Of a stretch of 9,654 bases of DNA, positions 5,231-9,654 are shown piece after piece. The DNA lies in assembly GCA_022842255.1 (NCBI GenBank), contig JALHPW010000139.1:1-9654 (forward strand), in the 5' to 3' direction. The first letter of the stretch is position 1. Each line of letters opens with the position of its first letter. The notes below the pieces were generated by a model. The model was not told where the DNA came from and ran no database searches. It saw nothing but the letters and a program-made list of their open reading frames with translations. A program made the position numbers and the translations under genes. Origin of the DNA: Saprospiraceae bacterium (GTDB taxonomy: Bacteria > Bacteroidota > Bacteroidia > Chitinophagales > Saprospiraceae).

Positions 5231-7138
5231 ATGCAAGAAGTAAGATATACAGAAGACGAGGTTAAATCGCTCGATTGGCGCGAACACATCCGTTTGCGCC
5301 CAGGTATGTACATCGGCAAGCTCGGTGACGGCAGTAGTCCCGACGATGGCATCTACGTATTGATGAAGGAGGTGCTGGACAACTGCATTGACGAATACGC
5401 GATGGGATACGGCAAAACCATAGAAATCACCCTCAACGAAAACGGTTGCAGCGTACGCGACTACGGGCGCGGCATCCCGCTCGGCAAGGTGGTGGATGTG
5501 GTGTCCAAAATCAACACCGGCGCGAAGTACGATTCCAAGGCCTTCAAAAAATCCGTGGGCCTCAACGGGGTGGGTACAAAAGCCGTCAACGCACTGTCGG
5601 AGTATTTCAAAGTGACCGCCGTGCGCGAAGGACAGATGAAAACCGCCGAGTTCAACTTTGGCAACCTCAAGCACGAAAGCAAGCTGGAGCCGACCAAGGA
5701 AGAAAACGGCACTTTGGTGGTGTTCAAGCCAGACAATGGTTTGTTTCGCAATTTCCGGTGGTTGCCGGAGTTTGTGGAACAAAAACTCTGGGATTACGCC
5801 TACCTGAACGCCGGGCTGAAAATCAATTTCAACGGCAAAACCTTTCTTTCCAAAAACGGTCTGCTCGACCTTCTGGAAAAGAAAACCGGACACGAGGCCA
5901 CCCGATACCCGATTATTCACCTGCGCGGCGAAGACGTGGAAATTGCCCTTACCCACGGCAATCACTACGGCGAACAAATCTATTCGTTCGTAAACGGCCA
6001 AAACACCACCCAGGGCGGTACCCACTTGAACGCCTTCCGCGAGGCACTGGTGAAAGTGGTGCGTACGCACTTCAAAAAAGAATTCGACGCCAAAGACATC
6101 CGGGAAAGCGTCATCGCAGCAGTAGCGGTCCGCGTGGAAGACCCGATGTTTGAGAGCCAGACCAAAACCCGATTGGGTTCGGAGCGCATGGCGCCCGATG
6201 GTCCGGCGGTGCGCACGTTCATGTCCGACTTTTTGATGAAAGAGTTGGACAACTTCCTCCACAAAAACACGGAAGTTGCCAAGGAATTGCTCAAGCGCAT
6301 CCAGCAGAGCGAGCGCGAGCGCAAGGAAATTTCGGAGGTAAAAAAACTGGCCAACCAACGCGCCAAGGCAGCCAATATTCACAACAAAAAGCTCCGCGAT
6401 TGCCGTTATCACTTGAATGAAAAAGGTCCGGAGGAGGTTCGCCTGGCCACTACGGTGTTCATTACGGAGGGTGATTCGGCGAGTGGTTCCATTACTAAGT
6501 CGCGGAATACGGATACCCAGGCGGTGTTTAGCTTGCGGGGTAAACCCTTGAACTGCTACGGGCTTACCAAAAAAATCGTGTACCAGAACGAGGAGTTCAA
6601 CCTGCTGCAACACGCGCTGAACATCGAGGATTCGCTCGACGATCTGCGTTACAACCGCATCGTCATCGCCACCGATGCCGACGTGGACGGGATGCACATC
6701 CGCTTGTTGATGCTCACGTTTTTCCTGCAATTTTTCCCGGATGTGGTGCGCAACGGACACCTGTATATCCTCGATACGCCACTGTTCCGGGTGCGCGACA
6801 AACAGCAGACTTTTTACTGCTATTCCGAAACGGAGAAACAGCAGGCCATTCAAAAACTACGTGGCAAACCGGAGATTACCCGATTCAAAGGTCTGGGTGA
6901 AATCAGTCCCAGCGAGTTCGGTGCATTCATCGGGGAAGACATCCGGCTCGACCCGGTATTCCTGCCGGAAGAAACCAACCTCGACCACGTCCTGGACTAC
7001 TACATGGGCAAAAACACCCCAGAGCGTCAGGAGTTTATCATCGACAACCTGCGCATAGAGCTGGATATTATTGATACGCCGGAGGAAGAGGCGCAAGTGG
7101 AACCGGTGGGGGCGGAGGAGATAGCGGAGGCAGTTTAA
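5231..7138 (+). CDS. parE: DNA topoisomerase IV subunit B (ParE)
   Basis: 635 residues from ATG 5231, TAA at 7136-7138. With ParC this subunit forms topoisomerase IV, the ATP-driven type IIA enzyme that unlinks daughter chromosomes; ParE binds ATP and supplies the TOPRIM metal site. Numbering from this ATG: GHKL ATPase motifs EVLDNCIDE (47-55, Glu47 general base, Asn51 metal), DYGRGIP (77-83) and GLNGVGTKA (110-118); the QTKTRL loop with Lys312 contacting ATP phosphate; TOPRIM EGDSASGS with Glu413 and DADVDG (Asp482, 484, 486); and the conserved RFKGLGE near the C-terminus. Length is normal and the gene is intact. ATG 5231 is chosen because the homologous part begins right after it (EVRYTEDEVKSLDWREHIRLRPGMYIGK). 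The frame is open to a TTG at 5081, which would add 50 Lys-rich residues. No Shine-Dalgarno is visible. parC does not follow; the next gene is a Uma2 protein. GyrB is the alternative reading, but the short length and lack of a GyrB insert favour ParE. Confidence 0.92.
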   Translation: MQEVRYTEDEVKSLDWREHIRLRPGMYIGKLGDGSSPDDGIYVLMKEVLDNCIDEYAMGYGKTIEITLNENGCSVRDYGRGIPLGKVVDVVSKINTGAKYDSKAFKKSVGLNGVGTKAVNALSEYFKVTAVREGQMKTAEFNFGNLKHESKLEPTKEENGTLVVFKPDNGLFRNFRWLPEFVEQKLWDYAYLNAGLKINFNGKTFLSKNGLLDLLEKKTGHEATRYPIIHLRGEDVEIALTHGNHYGEQIYSFVNGQNTTQGGTHLNAFREALVKVVRTHFKKEFDAKDIRESVIAAVAVRVEDPMFESQTKTRLGSERMAPDGPAVRTFMSDFLMKELDNFLHKNTEVAKELLKRIQQSERERKEISEVKKLANQRAKAANIHNKKLRDCRYHLNEKGPEEVRLATTVFITEGDSASGSITKSRNTDTQAVFSLRGKPLNCYGLTKKIVYQNEEFNLLQHALNIEDSLDDLRYNRIVIATDADVDGMHIRLLMLTFFLQFFPDVVRNGHLYILDTPLFRVRDKQQTFYCYSETEKQQAIQKLRGKPEITRFKGLGEISPSEFGAFIGEDIRLDPVFLPEETNLDHVLDYYMGKNTPERQEFIIDNLRIELDIIDTPEEEAQVEPVGAEEIAEAV

Positions 7139-7187
7139 ACGCTGCTTCGATTGTAGTGAGGAGGCTCCTTTTATAGGGAACTATGCT

Positions 7188-7195
7188 TACTTTTG
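7188..7195 (+). promoter_or_regulatory. Candidate -7 promoter element for the Uma2 gene
   Basis: TACTTTTG is an exact TAnnTTTG match 18 bases before the ATG at 7213. Transcription would start near 7199-7201, giving a very short leader. This makes the ATG at 7183 unusable for this transcript and supports the start at 7213. No good -33 element is visible. Confidence 0.5.
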
Positions 7196-7212
7196 TAGCA
7201 AAATCATTGATC

Positions 7213-7839
7213 ATGAGCCAATCTGCCGAAGCCAGGGCAATCCGGCCAACTGCTATTTTAAAACCGAGCAAGCCGCCTCGCCGCTATACGCTGGAAGAAT
7301 TCCTGCGTCGGGAAGAACGTGCCAAGTTGCGGCACGAGTTTTACAATGGTATCATAAGCAAAGTACCAATGGCTACCGGACCACATAACATCGCCGTTGC
7401 TAATATTACAGCGGCATTGGTTCAATCATTTACGGCTCGGAATAAATCTTACCTGGTTTTTGGTTCGCAACAACTGGTGTACCTCCCCGAACTAAACTTT
7501 AGCCTTTACCCTGATGTGCTTGTCGTGACGGAGGCGCCCCAATATTGGGATGAAAATGAGGTGTTGCTAATAAACCCCTTGTTAATCGTAGAAGTGCTTT
7601 CAAAAAGCACCCGTGCTTACGATCGTTCAGAAAAATTTGCCGAATACAAAACCTTGGAATCCTTTCGCGAATACCTCTTAGTGGACCCGTATCAATGCCG
7701 ACTGGAAAGTAGATTCCGTGAAGAGCCAGATTTGTGGAGAGAAGCCATTGTGACAGAGGTGGACAGTAGTATCTACCTTAAATCCGTTGGATGCGAACTG
7801 CAATTGGCAGATGTTTACCGGCACATAAAATTCAAGTAG
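7213..7839 (+). CDS. Uma2-family (DUF820) PD-(D/E)XK nuclease-fold protein
   Basis: 208 residues from ATG 7213, TAG at 7837-7839. The N-terminal YTLEEFLRREERAKLRHEFYNG (25-46) and the core SLYPDVLVV, LLIVEVLSKSTRAYDRSEKFAEY are typical of Uma2. The nuclease-type site is complete: Glu42, Asp101, Glu127 (in VEVLS) and Lys141, with the usual Asp137 and Tyr145 after it. The family is named 'putative restriction endonuclease'. It is common in many copies in cyanobacteria and some Bacteroidota, usually as single genes without a methyltransferase, and its true role is unsettled. No methyltransferase lies beside it here. It starts 74 bases after parE and is followed after 13 bases by the TlpA-like gene, so the two may share a transcript (inference). 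An in-frame ATG at 7183 would add ten residues but overlaps the promoter-like site. Confidence 0.85.
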   Translation: MSQSAEARAIRPTAILKPSKPPRRYTLEEFLRREERAKLRHEFYNGIISKVPMATGPHNIAVANITAALVQSFTARNKSYLVFGSQQLVYLPELNFSLYPDVLVVTEAPQYWDENEVLLINPLLIVEVLSKSTRAYDRSEKFAEYKTLESFREYLLVDPYQCRLESRFREEPDLWREAIVTEVDSSIYLKSVGCELQLADVYRHIKFK

Positions 7840-7852
7840 AAGATTCCCATTC

Positions 7853-8353
7853 ATGAAAAACAACCGCACGCTCATCATCCTGGCAGCTTTGGCATTGGTA
7901 GCCTTTGTTTTTTACAAATACCGCCAACCGCGTTTCATGGCAGGGGAAGCAACCCCCGATTTTGAAGTTGCCCTGCTGAACGGCGAGCGCGCCAAACTTT
8001 CTGATTTGAAGGGAAAATATGTCCTGCTCCAGTTCTGGGGTAGTTGGTGCGGCCCTTGCCGGAGGGAAAACCCCGAATTGGTGGCGATTTACAAAAAATA
8101 CCACGACCGGGGTTTTGAGGTCTTCAGCGTCGGCATCGAGCAAAACGATGGCGCTTGGAAAAATGCCATCGAACAAGACGGCCTGGTTTGGAAATACCAC
8201 ACCATGGAGTCCGCAGAATTTGATGGCGGCTTGGCTAAACAATTCAACATCAAGTCCATCCCTGCCCTGTACTTACTCAATCCGGAGGGCGTCATCATGG
8301 GAGTGAATCTCAAGCCTGTTTACATTGACCGGATGTTGGGGGAGAAAATTTAG
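7853..8353 (+). CDS. Membrane-anchored TlpA/ResA-like thioredoxin-fold protein
   Basis: 166 residues, ATG 7853 to TAG 8351-8353. Residues about 6-22 (TLIILAALALVAFVFYK) form an uncleaved N-terminal anchor or signal with no lipobox cysteine, so the thioredoxin domain should face the periplasm. The domain (about 30-166) has the TlpA opening APDF-like TPDFEV, the redox motif WCGPC (Cys66 and Cys69), the cis-proline loop KSIPALYL (Pro137) and the late strand PEGVIMG. Such proteins reduce disulfides outside the cytoplasm, for example in cytochrome c maturation or repair; the substrate cannot be told from the sequence. It follows the Uma2 gene by 13 bases, without a clear ribosome-binding site. Its stop codon coincides with the first base of a large palindrome shared with gldF. 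Confidence 0.9.
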   Translation: MKNNRTLIILAALALVAFVFYKYRQPRFMAGEATPDFEVALLNGERAKLSDLKGKYVLLQFWGSWCGPCRRENPELVAIYKKYHDRGFEVFSVGIEQNDGAWKNAIEQDGLVWKYHTMESAEFDGGLAKQFNIKSIPALYLLNPEGVIMGVNLKPVYIDRMLGEKI

Positions 8354-8444
8354 TTTTAGGGGTTTGAGAAGTTTGAAGTGTTTGAATGGTTTGAAGTGTT
8401 TCGGCACGCTTCAAACCATTCAAACACTTCAAACCCCCTAAAAC
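8353..8444. terminator. 92-bp palindrome of 9-bp words, probable bidirectional terminator
   Basis: A perfect 25-bp inverted repeat (8372-8396 with 8409-8433) and outer arms GTTTTAGGGG (8353-8362) and CCCCTAAAAC (8435-8444) enclose a 12-base loop. The left arm is built of 9-bp units TTTGAGAAG, TTTGAAGTG, TTTGAATGG, TTTGAAGTG. The right arm has one unit fewer and mirrors the order of the variants. It fills the whole gap between the convergent stops of the TlpA-like gene (8351-8353) and gldF (8446-8448). There is no long T-run, but the stem should be very stable and symmetrical, fitting transcription termination or 3'-end protection in both directions (inference). Confidence 0.75.
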
Positions 8445-8445
8445 C

Positions 8446-9177
8446 TCACCACCTCCGCCGTCCCAAAGACAACACCGTGGCGGCCAAAAACAGCGAAATA
8501 ATAGACAGGAAGTAAATCACGTCGCGGGTGTCGAGCACGCCGCGGCTGACGGAGTCGTAGTGGTAGGCGATGCCGATGGATTGCACGATATCGTCCGTTT
8601 TACCAAAGAAAATGGGCAAACGGCTGAGGTAATCGAACGCGAGGTAAGTGAAAAAACAAAGGAAGGTGGCGAGTACAAAGGCCACAATCTGGTTGTTGGT
8701 GAGTGAACTGGCGAATACCCCAATGGCAGAAAAAGCACCAGCCAAAAACAACAAGCCAATGTAAGAGCCCAAAATGCCCCCGGAATCGAGGTTTCCAGGA
8801 GGGGCGCCGAGTTGGTACACGGAAACGTAATACAAGATGGTGGGCAACAAGGCAAAGGCCACCAGCGCGAAACAAGCCAGAAATTTCCCGCCCACAATTT
8901 GCCAATCGGTAATGGGCCGAGTGGCAAGCAACTCAATGGTCCCAGTTTGTTTTTCTTCCGCAAAGGTCCGCATGGTCACGGCCGGAATCAGGAACATGAA
9001 CACCATCGGCGACACGGCAAACAGCGTGTCGAGGTTGGCGTAGGCGCCATCCAGGATGCTAAACTCCGGGAACACCCAAAGCAGCAGCCCCATGAGTATC
9101 AGAAACACCCCAATGACGATGTAGCCAATGAGCGAGGAGAAAAAGTTGTTGATTTCTTTTTTGAATATCGGGAGCAT
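8446..9177 (-). CDS. gldF: Gliding-motility ABC transporter permease GldF
   Basis: 243 residues, ATG 9177 to TGA 8446-8448, close to the usual GldF length. It is an ABC-2-type permease with six likely membrane helices (about 15-36, 52-68, 98-120, 134-156, 162-180 and 217-237). The conserved cytoplasmic coupling segment FAEEKQTGTIELLATRPITDW lies at 72-92, after the PAVTMRTF turn. In Flavobacterium, GldF works with the ATPase GldA and the auxiliary protein GldG as a transporter required for gliding; its substrate is unknown. The gldA end lies 163 bases upstream on the same strand, consistent with this assignment. Unusually, gldG does not follow: the TlpA-like gene converges on it across a palindrome. 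No Shine-Dalgarno is visible before the ATG. Confidence 0.9.
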   Translation of the reverse strand: MLPIFKKEINNFFSSLIGYIVIGVFLILMGLLLWVFPEFSILDGAYANLDTLFAVSPMVFMFLIPAVTMRTFAEEKQTGTIELLATRPITDWQIVGGKFLACFALVAFALLPTILYYVSVYQLGAPPGNLDSGGILGSYIGLLFLAGAFSAIGVFASSLTNNQIVAFVLATFLCFFTYLAFDYLSRLPIFFGKTDDIVQSIGIAYHYDSVSRGVLDTRDVIYFLSIISLFLAATVLSLGRRRW

Positions 9178-9208
9178 AGCACTTTTATGAAACGAGACTT
9201 TCTTGTAA

Positions 9209-9325
9209 GGTTTATAAGGGTTTATAGGGTTGATGGGGTTTATATATGGACTCGAAAAAACTGATGTTATCCACTTTTAGGGTACAAAATATCAACCCCA
9301 TCAACCCTATAAACCCCCATCAACC
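9209..9325. repeat. Intergenic inverted repeat of 9-bp words between gldA and gldF
   Basis: The left arm reads GGTTTATAA, GGGTTTATA, GGGTTGATG, GGGTTTATA (9209-9244). The right arm, on the minus strand, reads as the same kind of words: about GGTTGATGG, GGGTTTATA, GGGTTGATG, GGGTTGATA (9325-9290). A 23-bp core is perfectly complementary (9218-9240 with 9294-9316), around a spacer of about 45 bases. It lies between gldA (stop 9341) and gldF (ATG 9177), both minus strand. No T-run follows on the minus strand. It could set the relative levels of the two mRNAs or be an inserted repeat element (inference). Confidence 0.75.
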
Positions 9326-9340
9326 TTTCGCTTAGGTTCT

Positions 9341-9654
9341 TCACTTCGTCAACTGTTGGAAAACATCCTCCACCGAATGTTCTTCCTTGTGTAATTCCAA
9401 CAAGGTCAGTCGATTGGCCACCGCAAAGGCAAAGACTTCGGCACGGATATCCTGACCAGCGGCGGCATAAAACTGCCATTGGTTTTTGCCGGTACTTTTG
9501 ACGCTGCGCACATGCTGGATCTTGGCCAGCAAATTTTTATCTGCAGCTTCCGCGAATTCTGCGGTGACGATGGTTTGTCCTGCAAACTGTTGTTTGAGTT
9601 CCTGAATGGGCGCGTCGGCCACCAGTTTCCCTTTGTTGATGATGATGGCGCGGT
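9341..9654 (-). CDS. gldA: ABC transporter ATP-binding protein GldA, C-terminal part (runs off the window)
   Basis: 103 codons of the C-terminal end are visible, TGA at 9341-9343. The frame stays open to the right edge, so the GTG at 9622 is not the start. The visible part begins RAIIINKGKLVADAPIQELK, the strand and turn that follow the H-loop in ABC-2 family ATPases. The rest is the small accessory C-terminal domain of the NatA/GldA type, ending EEHSVEDVFQQLTK. Walker A, Walker B and the signature motif lie outside the window. The GldA identification rests on the adjoining gldF on the same strand; another ABC-2 ATPase is possible. The partner role is to power the GldF permease in the gliding-motility transporter. 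Confidence 0.8.
   Translation of the reverse strand, partial: RAIIINKGKLVADAPIQELKQQFAGQTIVTAEFAEAADKNLLAKIQHVRSVKSTGKNQWQFYAAAGQDIRAEVFAFAVANRLTLLELHKEEHSVEDVFQQLTK

Noticed and set aside
5139..5245. Short + strand frame from ATG 5139 upstream of parE
   Set aside because: About 34 codons of repeat-derived sequence ending in another frame inside parE; no support for translation.
5150..6853. Long minus-strand open frame (567 codons) opposite parE
   Set aside because: It lies wholly antisense to parE, whose catalytic motifs are intact; the product is low-complexity with no recognisable domain.
7153..7175. Short AGGA-TCCT stem with TTTT after parE as a terminator
   Set aside because: Only about four base pairs, too weak to call.
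8812..9264. 150-codon + strand open frame across the start of gldF
   Set aside because: Antisense to gldF, and its C-terminal end is translation of the 9-bp repeat arm.
8353..9325. CRISPR array reading of the short repeats
   Set aside because: Units are 7 or 9 bp, contiguous, degenerate and partly inverted, with no unique spacers and no cas genes.
9267..9479. 70-codon minus-strand frame across the gldA end
   Set aside because: Out of frame with GldA and ending in the intergenic palindrome; no start signal or domain.

Overview
The window is chromosomal DNA of a member of the Bacteroidota, most likely a gliding, Saprospiraceae-type organism (inference). The evidence is a GldF gliding-motility permease with the end of GldA beside it, a long OstA-like envelope protein, a DUF6624 protein and a ParE of Bacteroidota type. 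Several promoter-like sites match the Bacteroidota -7 consensus TAnnTTTG, and genes generally lack Shine-Dalgarno sequences. The DNA is about half GC, with sharp local dips.

Layout from left to right. (1) Bases 1-1559 (+) hold the 3' part of a secreted-type multidomain protein: an SH3-like segment, a C-type-lectin-fold SUMF1/FGE domain, and an AT-rich fibronectin-III-like tail. The lectin-fold end resembles the variable region of diversity-generating retroelement targets and lacks one FGE catalytic cysteine. (2) Bases 1694-3664 (-) encode an OstA/LptA-like protein with a heptanucleotide repeat just after its signal peptide. (3) Bases 3665-3987 hold no protein gene, but carry a minus-strand promoter and an intrinsic terminator about 110 nt apart, which predicts a small RNA. 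(4) Bases 3988-4887 (-) encode a secreted DUF6624 protein. (5) An AT-rich divergent intergenic region follows, then parE (5231-7138, +). (6) A Uma2-family PD-(D/E)XK protein (7213-7839) and a membrane-anchored TlpA-like thioredoxin (7853-8353) follow on the + strand. (7) A 92-bp palindrome built of 9-bp words fills the gap between the convergent tlpA-like and gldF genes. (8) gldF (8446-9177, -) and the end of gldA (9341-9654, -) are separated by a second palindrome of different 9-bp words.

The genes do not form one pathway. OstA (outer membrane biogenesis), TlpA (extracytoplasmic redox) and GldA/GldF (motility and protein export) all concern the envelope, while ParE is a housekeeping topoisomerase. 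The most unusual features are the possible retroelement-diversified lectin domain, the unidentified small RNA, and four short-period degenerate repeats: two of 7-bp period in or beside N-terminal coding sequence, and two of 9-bp period folded into intergenic palindromes.
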